This document shows, piece by piece, positions 1 to 9,500 of a stretch of DNA of 42,350 nucleotides (position 1 is its first letter; the number at the start of each line of letters is the position of its first letter). The notes under the pieces are model-generated. The model had not been told where the DNA came from. It did not search any database and was given only the letters and a program-made list of their open reading frames with translations. This DNA is from JADHUC01 sp964617665 (GTDB lineage: Bacteria > Planctomycetota > Planctomycetia > Pirellulales > Pirellulaceae), in contig CAZUAH010000058.1 in the NCBI GenBank assembly GCA_964617665.1, positions 1-42,350 on the forward strand, in the 5' to 3' direction. Made by a program: the position numbers and the translations under genes.

Positions 1-117
1 TGCCTTCCCCGACAAATCCGCAAGCTGGAAGCTTACGCCACGGTACGAAACCATCTGCCGCTCGACTTAAGGAAACTTGCCGTCCCAATCGCTTTGTTGG
101 AAGCCGTCTCAGCGTAA
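1..117 (+). CDS. 3' end of an unidentified gene (partial)
   Basis: Frame 1 is open from the window edge to a TAA at 115-117 and gives 38 residues. The peptide has a plausible amphipathic helical composition (around LEAYATVRNHLPLDLRKL) and ordinary codon choice. I do not recognise the family. It could equally be a chance open frame, because only 38 codons are visible. If real, it ends 160 bp before the next gene on the same strand. Confidence 0.35.
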   Translation, partial: CLPRQIRKLEAYATVRNHLPLDLRKLAVPIALLEAVSA

Positions 118-277
118 CCCTGCCAGAGGAAGCATTCAAGTGAGCGACACCATTCACGAGTCTCATTTCGCCCACCGTCCTTTCTCGCATCCTCGCAAAT
201 GGTTATTCTCGGACTCTGTAGGGCACTTGAGCGATTAGAGTATTTTGAAGAAAGCGCCCACTGCGACGGAGGACGAT

Positions 278-1798
278 ATGAGTAATCGTGCGACGAGTCT
301 TGTCTCCACCCAAATGGCAAAGCACAACCATGAATTGACATCGTTGATGCCAAAGATTTGGCTGCTTGCTACCTTCACCGCAATGGTAGTCCCGTTCGGA
401 TCACCGCCAGCCTCGGCGGCAGTCGAAGCAGCACGCTCTCTGGGAACCGAGACTCAGATACTGGTCGACGACTTGTTGATCGCGCGTAAGGTTGGCGTCG
501 TCCGCCGTGTCCATCCTTGTCGCAAGCTTGCCGAACCGGTCATGGTCTCACGCGAATCGTGGGAGCAAAACGGCGACGATCGACGGATCTACACATACGG
601 CACGGTGCTCCGTGATGATTCGACCAACCTGCTACGTATGTGGTACAACCGCCTTGGTACGGTGCTCTACGCGACATCGTCCGATGGACTTTCCTGGACG
701 CGTCCTCGGCTAGGCCTGTACGAAGTGGCCGGATCGAAAGAGAACAACATCATCTTTCCGCACTTTCACAGCCCCAGCGTCGTGTATAACTCGAAGGAAC
801 CGCGCCCGGAGCATCGTTACCAAATGCTGGGCTGCGGCAGGGTATCGGGACGAGGCTACTATGCCGCGCATTCCGAAGACGGCATTCGATGGAAGTTGCA
901 TCCGAAGAACCCGATCCTGCCCAGTAGCGATACGTGCACGCTGGCCCTCGACCCCAACACGGGCGAGTACCTTGCCTTTCACAAACGGTACCACGAACAC
1001 CGCGGCCACAAGCGGCGGCTGGTCTATCTGGCCACCAGCCGCGACATGCAGCAATGGTCCGATCCTACATTGGTCATGGCACCGGACGAGCAGGACGACG
1101 CCCAGGTCGAATCCGAGGGCGGACGATTCTCGCAGTTCTACAACATGTCGGCGTTCCCGTATGCCGGGCAGTTTCTGGGCTTGGTCACGCATTTTCGATA
1201 CAGTGGCTCGCCGACAGAACGAGGACCGCTGCAGAGCGGCGACGATGGTCCCATCGATGTACAGCTGGTTCATAGCCGCGATGGCCGCACCTGGAATCGT
1301 TGCGAAGACCGTTCACCCGTGATACCAACAGGACCGCATCAATACGACGCAGGCTGCATCCTAGGCGTCACCAACGGCCCCGTCATTGTCGGCGACCAGA
1401 TGTGGTTCTACTACACAGCCATTACCACAACGCACGCCGGGTACGTTCCCAAGAAACAGATAACCATCGCCCGCGCGGCATGGCGACTGGACGGTCTGGT
1501 TTCTATGGAAGCAGCAGACGAAGGAGGCTTTGTGGAAACGGTAGCCATGCGTTCCATCGGCGATCGGTTGGTCGTGAATGTCGATGCGACTGGTGGCGAA
1601 CTTCGTATTGCCGTGCTGGACGAAGAAGGTGAACCGCTTCCAGGATACGAACGTGACGACTGCATTGCGATCAGTGAGGATTCGGTGCGTCACGCCGTTA
1701 GGTGGAAAGGGCGCGACCACCTGCCGTCCGATCGGCCGTTGCGTCTTCGTTTCTATCTGAAGCAGGCCAATCTGTTCAGTTTTGCCGTCACGAAGTAG
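278..1798 (+). CDS. Secreted five-bladed-propeller glycosidase-like protein
   Basis: This is a 506-residue exported protein. The open frame reaches back to a TTG at 245, but ATG 278 has GGAGGA four bases upstream (268-273) and is preferred; ATGs at 314 and 347 are alternatives that keep the signal peptide. A long n-region precedes a hydrophobic segment (about 28-40) and an A-S-A cleavage site near 47. The mature start has an ILVDDLLI motif near 56-66. Several blade-like repeats follow, with S-x-DG and W-x-x-P turns (about 110-400), then a beta-sandwich (about 410-506). The fold resembles GH32/GH43-type propellers, but I cannot see a complete catalytic triad, so activity is unproven. The convergent neighbour at 1982-3436 is a clear paralogue in both the LFVD motif and the C-terminal sandwich. 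Confidence 0.8.
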   Translation: MSNRATSLVSTQMAKHNHELTSLMPKIWLLATFTAMVVPFGSPPASAAVEAARSLGTETQILVDDLLIARKVGVVRRVHPCRKLAEPVMVSRESWEQNGDDRRIYTYGTVLRDDSTNLLRMWYNRLGTVLYATSSDGLSWTRPRLGLYEVAGSKENNIIFPHFHSPSVVYNSKEPRPEHRYQMLGCGRVSGRGYYAAHSEDGIRWKLHPKNPILPSSDTCTLALDPNTGEYLAFHKRYHEHRGHKRRLVYLATSRDMQQWSDPTLVMAPDEQDDAQVESEGGRFSQFYNMSAFPYAGQFLGLVTHFRYSGSPTERGPLQSGDDGPIDVQLVHSRDGRTWNRCEDRSPVIPTGPHQYDAGCILGVTNGPVIVGDQMWFYYTAITTTHAGYVPKKQITIARAAWRLDGLVSMEAADEGGFVETVAMRSIGDRLVVNVDATGGELRIAVLDEEGEPLPGYERDDCIAISEDSVRHAVRWKGRDHLPSDRPLRLRFYLKQANLFSFAVTK

Positions 1799-1850
1799 GC
1801 AGACAGCCAAGGACGACCGAGGATTTGACGCGTCAAAACCTACCGTTTTC

Positions 1851-1921
1851 GGGAGGGCGAGGCTTCTGCCGAGCCTCACTTCGATACCAAGAATCCGGCT
1901 CGGCAGGAGCCTCGCCCTCCC
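1851..1921. repeat. Palindromic repeat family A, copy 1
   Basis: Two 25-nt arms (1851-1875 and 1897-1921) are inverted repeats with one mismatch, separated by 21 nt. The arm starts GGGAGGGCGAGGCT and ends GCCGAGCC. Homologous copies lie at 13064-13131 and 35959-36028. This copy sits between two convergent genes, where a transcript from either side would form a strong hairpin, so it may also act as a bidirectional terminator, although no U-tract follows. Confidence 0.9.
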
Positions 1922-1981
1922 ACTTCTTAGAATCTATAGTTGATCGCCCGCCGTCCGCGTAGCCATTGCAGTGACAATCGG

Positions 1982-3436
1982 CTACTCGAAGCGGAACGCG
2001 TACAGATCGCAGTCACTCAAGACAAACCTTAGACGAATTGACTTGCCCTCCAGCGGCGAGACGTCAGGCGTGGACTTCCATCGGACCGTGGCATCCAATC
2101 TGTCGCCGATGATCTCCGGGCAATCGTCCAATGTATATTCGGCGATCGGTTTGCCGTCGGCGTGCTGGATTTCGACCTTGATCCAACCGACGGCCGAAGC
2201 GGAGTAGTTCAGTCGCAGTTCGCTTCCCTGGAATCGAATTGGTTTCGTGATCAATTCGCCGGGCTCGTAGCCCGCTTGAATCGAAACGAATCCATCAGAT
2301 CTTAGCGTGTAGCGGCGGATGTGGACTGTGGGCAGCCGCCAGTTCTGCATGCAGTACAGTGACAATTCAGTCGGCGACGTTTGCAGGATACCGCGTTCCA
2401 TGTACAGCGACCGTTCGTGCCAGTTGCCTTCGTCGAGCCCCGGCCGGATGAACGCTTCCAAAAACGTGCGGTCAAAGTGCAGGCCGTCGCGGCTGGACAA
2501 GAAGACGATATCGCTCACGCCGGGCCCGAATTTCCAGCCGGGTTTCGGCTCACGAGCCGAGGCGAATCGTGACGGGAACATCAGCAAGTAGTCTGGTGCC
2601 CGCTCGTAACGGATCGTAGCGTTCGTGTAGAACTCCTCACGAGGAGCGTCGCCAGTCTTGATCGGCACTGGTTTGGTCCACGTACGAAAATCGTCCGAAG
2701 TGGATCGACGCACCCAACGCACACCGCTCTTAAAGCGACTTTGCATCGCTTGGCCCAGTGTGCCATCCTTGCGGATGCCGCGCGTGAAGGCCACATACTG
2801 CTCGGTCACGGGATCCCAAAAGGCGATGTTGTGAGAGTCGAAAGGACGTTCGGTGAGGATCGGCTCCTGGCTGGCCAATTTCCAATGCAGGCCATCGGGC
2901 GAGGCTAGAGCGAACAGATCCGCGCCTCGAACGACCGCCTTGTAGCGTTCGTCCGGTTTGCAGGCCGGGTTGTCGTCCTGGAACGGAGCCATGTTGCCGG
3001 CTGCCCCATCCCACACGAGGTTATTGTCCTTCGAACCGTTGAAGTCGATGATTCCCAATTCTGGCTTGCGCCAATGGGTGCCGTCGTCGCTTTCGGCGTA
3101 AGCGGTCATCGCCCGTCGCTTCCCCTTGCCGAACGCGGCCGCATCGACCCGGTACCATGCTCGGAACACGTCTCCGTCGCGGAACGTGACCATGTAGGAA
3201 ACACCGTGCTTCTCCCATGGATGTTCTGGCTTGATGGCAGCCTCACGCGGAACCGGATGATGCAGCACTTGCCGGACTTCGTGCATGTTGTCGATCAAGT
3301 AGCCATCGACGAACAACTGTCGCCTGCTGCCGACGTCGATCAAAGCGTCATCGGCGCCCGGCGAGATTCCACTCAGTAGCAACGGCACCAATGATGCGGC
3401 AAGGAACGTGCTTAGGAACCTAGGATTCTTTGTCAC
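1982..3436 (-). CDS. Secreted five-bladed-propeller glycosidase-like protein (paralogue)
   Basis: This 484-residue protein starts at GTG (3436-3434) with GGAGG eight bases upstream. A signal peptide (hydrophobic 9-24, cleaved near ISPGA) is followed by the motif QLFVDGYLI (about 40-48), the same N-terminal hallmark as the convergent gene at 278-1798. Blade-like repeats (about 70-380) contain S-x-DG and W-R-K-P-E-like turns. The C-terminal sandwich (about 390-484) again matches the paralogue around DDCPEI and LRLRF. It is probably a carbohydrate-active propeller of the GH32/GH43 superfamily type; substrate and catalytic residues are not assignable by eye. It begins 21 bp after the GNAT gene stop, so the two are likely co-transcribed. 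Confidence 0.8.
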   Translation of the reverse strand: MTKNPRFLSTFLAASLVPLLLSGISPGADDALIDVGSRRQLFVDGYLIDNMHEVRQVLHHPVPREAAIKPEHPWEKHGVSYMVTFRDGDVFRAWYRVDAAAFGKGKRRAMTAYAESDDGTHWRKPELGIIDFNGSKDNNLVWDGAAGNMAPFQDDNPACKPDERYKAVVRGADLFALASPDGLHWKLASQEPILTERPFDSHNIAFWDPVTEQYVAFTRGIRKDGTLGQAMQSRFKSGVRWVRRSTSDDFRTWTKPVPIKTGDAPREEFYTNATIRYERAPDYLLMFPSRFASAREPKPGWKFGPGVSDIVFLSSRDGLHFDRTFLEAFIRPGLDEGNWHERSLYMERGILQTSPTELSLYCMQNWRLPTVHIRRYTLRSDGFVSIQAGYEPGELITKPIRFQGSELRLNYSASAVGWIKVEIQHADGKPIAEYTLDDCPEIIGDRLDATVRWKSTPDVSPLEGKSIRLRFVLSDCDLYAFRFE

Positions 3437-3457
3437 TGGAAAGCCTCCGTTTGTTGG

Positions 3458-4006
3458 TCATGGCGCTTCCCCGAACAACGCAGATTCGTACGCTGGGTTT
3501 GCGGGTCCCTCGGTTTCGTCGAATAGGCGAAATCCGCGCGCCTTGTAGTTCTCTAGTGCATGCGGATGATCGTGGCTGCAGGTCGACAACCAAACGCGTG
3601 GGGCTCCCAGGTCCCAACAACGTTGAACGGCCTCACTGAGCAGGTGCGCGCCGAGACCCTGACCGTGAAACGGACCGCGGAGGCCGAAACAAGGGATGCG
3701 AATGCTTCGATCCGCTTGTTCCTCAAGCTCGAAGTAGCCAGCCGGAGCGCCCGAGACGTAAGCGACCCAGGTTTCCATCTCCGGCCGGTCCGCATACGCA
3801 TGCCACTCGGCCCGTCCCCAGCCTTCCCGGCCGCCCCAGCGATAGTCCACGCCCACGCATTGGTGCAAGAACCAGTTGTATTCAGGACAGATAATACGAA
3901 CCTGCCGGATCTCTAATTCGGTCGACTCAACGCGTTTCGGCCGAAAATCCTCTGGCCACAATTCCAACCAATAGATTTGTTTGGTTTTCGGCTCGCTTGC
4001 GGTCAT
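3458..4006 (-). CDS. GNAT family N-acetyltransferase
   Basis: This is a 182-residue cytoplasmic protein with no signal peptide. The frame extends to an ATG at 4075, but the ATG at 4006 has AGGGGA eight bases upstream and begins MTASEPK, so I chose it. The acetyl-CoA pyrophosphate-binding loop is visible as FHGQGLGAHLL (about 113-123), and a C-terminal ENYKARGFRLF (about 152-162) matches the usual GNAT end motif. Family role: transfer of an acetyl group from acetyl-CoA to an amine; the acceptor cannot be deduced. It is the first gene of a likely two-gene minus-strand operon with the propeller protein downstream. Confidence 0.88.
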   Translation of the reverse strand: MTASEPKTKQIYWLELWPEDFRPKRVESTELEIRQVRIICPEYNWFLHQCVGVDYRWGGREGWGRAEWHAYADRPEMETWVAYVSGAPAGYFELEEQADRSIRIPCFGLRGPFHGQGLGAHLLSEAVQRCWDLGAPRVWLSTCSHDHPHALENYKARGFRLFDETEGPANPAYESALFGEAP

Positions 4007-4335
4007 GCGTGCAGTCCCCTTGAAGATCGGCTCGGTTCGGGCCAGCGTCAAGCAATTGAATTCGAGGCCATACAAGACCAGTCATCGTCCTGCTGTGAGT
4101 CGACGTTGCCTCCCACGATACGAAGTGATTCAGGCGTCGTCCAGTGAATCCGCGTGCAGGATTGACAGACCATCACCGCCGATGATTCTGAATTCTTGCG
4201 CCTAACGCCGCACACAATACCGACTCTTGCCGTGTCCTGACCGGACAACGCTACCCGGGTGCGGTTGAGAAACCGAATCTGTTGCAGTACAGTCGTCATA
4301 CCAGCGACCCATAAACCTCTGATGGAGACCGAGAG
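4007..4335. other. Divergent intergenic region
   Basis: These 329 bases separate the minus-strand GNAT operon from the plus-strand GH32 operon and must hold both promoters; no convincing -35/-10 pair stands out. A minus-strand open frame of 83 codons (4299-4048) contains one Cys-x-x-Cys pair, but it runs into the GNAT 5' region, has no Shine-Dalgarno sequence and is not recognised. I treat it as probably non-coding. Confidence 0.5.
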
Positions 4336-6495
4336 ATGTTACGAGCTGTTTTTGCGATCATCGTGCTGTGGCTTTCCCATGCGACGCTGTGGGCGGCCGA
4401 GACGGATATCCTGGTTGCCGACTTCGAGAGCGAGGATTACGGCGACTGGAAGGCGGAAGGCGAGGCATTCGGGCCGGGACCGGCCGCTGGGACGTTGCCC
4501 GGCCAGATGCACGTTAGTGGCTTCAAAGGCAAACGACTGGTCAACACCTTCTATAAAGGCGATGGCACCACGGGCAAACTCACGTCCCCGCCACTGAAGA
4601 TCGAGCGCGACTATCTGGTGTTCCTCATCGGCGGTGGAGCCCATGAAGGAAAAACTTGCGTCAACCTATCGGTCGACGGCGAAGTCGTGCGTACGGCGGC
4701 AGGACCGAACGACAGGCCGGGAGGGAGCGAAGAACTTGAGCCTCATTGTTGGGACGTGAGCGAACTGAAAGACAAGACGGCCACGATCGAGATCGTCGAC
4801 GAAGCGACCGGCGGCTGGGGGCATGTGAACATCGACCAAATCGTGCTGACCGACGAGAAGCCGAAACTGCCGGAGTATCGTCGCTTGGAGAAATCGTTCA
4901 CGATCAGCAAGAAGTATCTGATCATTCCAATCAAGAACGGGGCCAAGCAGACCGAATTGACGCTGGAGGTCGACGGCGTCGCGGTGCGCCGTTACGGCAC
5001 GGAACTCGCCGTCAAACCCGACGAGGTCGATTGGCACGCCTTCTTCACCATCGAATCCTATAAGGATCAGCCGGCCAAGGTCACCGTGGCGCGAGGCACG
5101 GTAGAGGCGTTCGCCGTGGTCGATCAGTCTGACGAGATCCCTGGGTCCGACCAGTTCTATACCGAAGAGCTGCGACCGCAATTTCATTTCTCCCAGAAGG
5201 TCGGCTGGAACAACGATCCCAATGGCATGGTCTACCTGGATGGCGAGTGGCATCTCTTCTTCCAGCACAACCCTGTGGGTTGGAGCTGGGGCAACATGAC
5301 CTGGGGTCATGCCGTCAGCAAGGATCTCGTGCACTGGGAACAACTGCCTAACGTGCTGTTTCCGGGAACGATGGCGCAAGGCGCCTGCTTCTCCGGCGGT
5401 GCGACGGTTGACAAGTGCAATACGGCTGGCTGGAAGACCGGCGACAACGACGTGTTGACCGCCTTTCTTACCGACACGGGAGCTGGCGAAGCAGTGGCGT
5501 ACAGCAACGACAATGGGCGGACTTTTGCATGGTATGAAGGCAACCCGGTCGTCAAGCACCGTGGACGCGATCCGAAAGTCATCTGGTACGCGTACGACCA
5601 GGAGGATACGCCGATCGATGACGAGGCAAGGCGGCTGGGTGGTCACTGGGTAATGGCGGTTTACGACGAGCACGACGAGTACGACCGTAACATCGCCTTC
5701 TACACGTCCACGAATATGAAGCAGTGGGAGGAGCAGAGTCACCTACCGGGTTACTACGAGTGCGCCGAGCTATTCGAGCTGCCTGTTGATGGTAACGCGG
5801 ACGACACTCGCTGGGTCGTGTTCGCCGCCGACGCCCAATACGCAATCGGCACGTTCGACGGCAAGAAGTTCACGCCCGATCATGAAGGAAAACACCGAGT
5901 TCATCACGGCGCGTACTATGCGTCGCAGATTTTCGACAATGCGCCCGACGGACGGAGAATCCAGATCGGCTGGGCACGACTGCCCGCGCCGGGCATGCCG
6001 TTCAACCAGACGTTTACGTTCCCGCACCAATTGACGCTGCACACCGCGCAGGGCGGCATCCGCATGTTTGCCGAGCCGGTGGATGAGATTGAGAAGCTAC
6101 ACCAGAGAAAGCATGAGGTACCGTCGCAGGATCTGATCGCGGATTCGCCGCTGAGTCTGGATGTTGCCGGCGAGTTGTTCGATATCCGCGCGACCTTTCA
6201 ACTCGGGAACGCCAGAAGCGTGGGGCTCGACATCGGAGGCAACACGGTGACTTACGACGCCGTCGGCAAGAAACTGAACGGTGCACCCATGACGCCGCGC
6301 AACGGCTGCGTGGAGATACAGGTCCTCGTGGACCGGCCCATGATCGAAATCTGCGGCAACGACGGTGCCGTCTACATTACTGGCGGACGCGAACACAGAG
6401 GCAACGTCGGGGCGATCAAGGCGTTCGCTGATGGTGATGGAGCGAAACTGGTCCGCCTGGAGGTCAATGAACTGAAGTCGATTTGGGAAAAGTAG
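4336..6495 (+). CDS. Secreted GH32 fructan hydrolase (levanase/exo-fructosidase type)
   Basis: This 719-residue protein hydrolyses beta-fructosyl linkages (levan, inulin or sucrose) by family assignment. GGAGA lies seven bases before ATG 4336. A signal peptide (1-21, ending ATLWA) precedes an N-terminal beta-sandwich (about 24-175) with VADFESEDYGDW and FLIGGG motifs, found with many bacterial levanases. The GH32 five-bladed propeller spans about 275-570 and shows all three hallmark motifs: WNNDPNG with nucleophile D294, RDP with D412, and the acid/base motif ECAELF with E475. A C-terminal beta-sandwich follows (about 590-715). The triad is intact, so an active enzyme is expected. The next gene starts 48 bp downstream with its own Shine-Dalgarno sequence, suggesting one transcript. 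Exo versus endo action and levan versus inulin preference cannot be judged. Confidence 0.95.
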   Translation: MLRAVFAIIVLWLSHATLWAAETDILVADFESEDYGDWKAEGEAFGPGPAAGTLPGQMHVSGFKGKRLVNTFYKGDGTTGKLTSPPLKIERDYLVFLIGGGAHEGKTCVNLSVDGEVVRTAAGPNDRPGGSEELEPHCWDVSELKDKTATIEIVDEATGGWGHVNIDQIVLTDEKPKLPEYRRLEKSFTISKKYLIIPIKNGAKQTELTLEVDGVAVRRYGTELAVKPDEVDWHAFFTIESYKDQPAKVTVARGTVEAFAVVDQSDEIPGSDQFYTEELRPQFHFSQKVGWNNDPNGMVYLDGEWHLFFQHNPVGWSWGNMTWGHAVSKDLVHWEQLPNVLFPGTMAQGACFSGGATVDKCNTAGWKTGDNDVLTAFLTDTGAGEAVAYSNDNGRTFAWYEGNPVVKHRGRDPKVIWYAYDQEDTPIDDEARRLGGHWVMAVYDEHDEYDRNIAFYTSTNMKQWEEQSHLPGYYECAELFELPVDGNADDTRWVVFAADAQYAIGTFDGKKFTPDHEGKHRVHHGAYYASQIFDNAPDGRRIQIGWARLPAPGMPFNQTFTFPHQLTLHTAQGGIRMFAEPVDEIEKLHQRKHEVPSQDLIADSPLSLDVAGELFDIRATFQLGNARSVGLDIGGNTVTYDAVGKKLNGAPMTPRNGCVEIQVLVDRPMIEICGNDGAVYITGGREHRGNVGAIKAFADGDGAKLVRLEVNELKSIWEK

Positions 6496-6543
6496 TCTGT
6501 ATCCCAGTGCGACGTGGTCGCCGTTTTGTTATGGGAGTTCATC

Positions 6544-9500
6544 ATGAAGACATATTGGACGACAGCCGTATTGACTGCCGTGGTTCTGATTCCCGTGTTT
6601 TCGGCCGCGGCTCGCGAGGTGGACGAGATCCTGCAGGTGAGTGGAGTCCAAGGTGGTCTGGTGGTTCATCTCGGTTGTGGAAACGGGGAACTGACGGCAG
6701 GGCTGAAGAGGAGCGACGCGTATACCGTACATGGCTTGGACACCGATCCGGCAAACGTGCAAGAAGCGCGAAAGCGATTCCTTGCGGGCAAGTTTGGCGG
6801 GGCGGTATCGGCCGCAAAGTTCGATGGCGAGCATCTGCCGTATGTTGACAACATGGTCAATCTGATCGTGGCAGATACGAGATGCGAGATGCAAGATGCG
6901 GGAAGCGAGATTCTGCGTGTTCTGGCCCCGCGCGGCGTGGCGGTTGTGCGGGAGAAGGGAAACGAGGCATGGCTATTCCGCATCCCATATCCCGTATCTC
7001 GTATCCCGCATCTTGCATCTCGCATCCCGCAGCCCGTATCCCGCATCGCGGACGGTTTTGTGGTGTTCACAAAACCCGTTCCCACCGAAATCGACGAGTG
7101 GACTCACTACCTGCACGGCCCGGACAACAACGCGGTGGCCAATGATACGGTCGTGGGCCCGCCGCGGCGACTCCAGTGGCAGGCTGGGCCGAAGTGGACG
7201 CGCCACCACGATAAGATGTCGACGTTCAGCGCTATGGTGTCGGCTGGAGGACGAGTCTTCTACATCATCGACGAAGGTTCGATGGCGTCGATCATGTTCC
7301 CGCCGCACTGGGCCCTGATCGCCCGGGACGCGTTCAACGGCAAGATCCTCTGGAAGCGGAAAATGGGCCCATGGTTCAGTAATTTCAAAGGGCTCAAAGA
7401 CGGTCCGGCGGATGCGCCTCGGCGTCTGGTTGCCTCGGACGATACGGTCTACGCCACGCTGAGCCTCGCGGGACCGCTGACGGCGTTGGACGCCGTTACG
7501 GGCAAAACGCTTCGTACTTACCGGGGGACCGACCACGCGGAGGAGGTCATTCTCTCCGATGGGATCCTGTTTGTTCTCATCGGCCCCGGCTCGATCACCG
7601 ATGGCAGACGGCCCGAGCGCCCCGCAGAAAAGAGGACCATCAAGGCTGTCGACGCCGCAACTGGCGAGAAGCTCTGGGAGCACTCCGACGTGGTCGCCGC
7701 CACAACAACCGCGGTCGACGACAAACGTCTGTACTACTTCAACTTCGATAGCAAATCGCTTGTCTCCCTGGATCGAAAGAGCGGCAAAAGACTCTGGGAT
7801 TCCGAGCCACTGCCTACGCCCGAGACTCAGAAGTCTTTCTTTGCACCCAAGTTGGTCGTTGCCGACGGAGTGGTGCTGCTGGCAAGCGGCGAGGTATCGG
7901 GCATGCTCAAATCAGGCGGCGGTGGGACACGCGACGATACACTGACAGCCGTCGACGCGGATACTGGCAGGACGTTGTGGCAAGCCGAACATCCGCCGTC
8001 CGGTTATAGCTCGCCCGAGAACATCTTCGTTATCGAGGGCATCGTCTGGTGCGACAATAGTTCAAACGGCAGGTCCGATGGTACGGTCATCGGTTACGAT
8101 CTTGCGACAGGCGAGGTGGAACACCAATTCTCGGCGGATGAATCGAGCTACTGGTTCCACCACCGCTGCTATGCGGGCCGAGCCACGACCAACTTTATCC
8201 TGACCTCACGCACCGGCATCGAATTCATCGATCTCAAGGAACAACACTGGGACTTGAATCACTGGGTTCGCGGTGCGTGCCTGTACGGGATTATGCCGTG
8301 CAACGGACTGGTCTATACACCACCGGCACCTTGCATCTGCTATGCCGAGACCTATCTACACAACTTCAATGCCTTCCGACCGTCAGGCGATTCCAAGCTA
8401 CCAGTCGTGGCGGATCGACTGGAAAGAGGGCCGGCGTTCGGAAAACAGAACCCAACACGCCTCCAGCCTACGGCCTCCAGCCTTCAGCCTCTCTCCGACT
8501 GGCCAACATACCGCGGTTCGAATTCGAGGAGCGGATATACGAAGACAGCCGTACCGGCGAAACTGTCGCCTGCGTGGGAGACGGAACTCGGCGGACGGCT
8601 CAGCAGTATCACGGCTGCGGGCGGAAGCCTGTTCGTCGCTGCAGTGGACCGCCACACGGTCTACGCCATCGACGCGTCGTCGGGAAAACAGCTCTGGCAT
8701 TACACGGTCGGCGGACGGGTCGATTCGCCCCCAACCTGGTTCGACGGGCTGGTCCTGTTCGGATCGGCCGATGGCTATGTCTATTGCCTGAACGCCGCCG
8801 ATGGACAACTTGCATGGAGGTTCCTTGCGGCCCGCTGCGACCGGCGAATCATGTCGTTCGAGCAAATCGAATCGCTGTGGCCCGTGCATGGCAGCATCTT
8901 GGTTCGAGATGGTATCGCGCATTTCGTGGCCGGTCGGTCGATCTTCGTCGACGGCGGCATGACGCTCTACCGCCTGGACGCGAAGACCGGCAAGACGATT
9001 TCCGAAACGGTCCTTGATGAGAAGAACCCTGCGACCGGGAAGAACACCCACGAGCTGATCCAGTGGCTGAATATGCCGGTGGGACGACCCGATATACTCA
9101 GTTGTGATGAACAACGGATCTACATGCGGTCGCAGGCCTTTGACTTCGAGGGAAAGCGACTCAGGATGGGACCGCGCGGCAAGGGGGCGGGCGAGGGCAA
9201 ACTCCAGGGCGGCGAGGATACGCATCTGTTCTGCCCGACCGGATTTCTGGACGACACGTGGTTCCATCGGACCTATTGGCTGTACGGGAGCACTTGGGGC
9301 AGCGGATGGTGCGGATACTTCGTCGCGGGCCAACACGCCCCGGCCGGAAAGATGATCTGTGTCGGCGACGACCGGGTCTTCGTCTTCGGCCGCCAACCGC
9401 AGTATTACAAATGGACGACCCCGCTGGAGTACAGGCTCTTTGCGTCGAAGAAGATCTGGCAAGCGGGATCTCAGCCGCCGCGCAAGACCACAAAGAAGTC

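Noticed and set aside
33..353. Minus-strand open frame of 106 codons at the left edge
   Set aside because: It overlaps the start and signal peptide of the propeller gene at 278, has no ribosome site and no recognisable motif.
4048..4299. Minus-strand open frame of 83 codons with a Cys-x-x-Cys pair
   Set aside because: Single CxxC only, no ribosome site, overlaps the GNAT promoter area; kept only as a note under the intergenic region.
4666..5742. Minus-strand open frame of 358 codons
   Set aside because: Antisense to the GH32 catalytic region, whose motifs are intact; a high-GC shadow frame.
6874..7047. CRISPR-like repeat
   Set aside because: The units are 7 nt with no spacers and lie in an open coding frame.
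8398..9462. Minus-strand open frame of 354 codons
   Set aside because: Antisense to the second propeller half of paralogue A; no start signals and Arg/Pro-rich composition.
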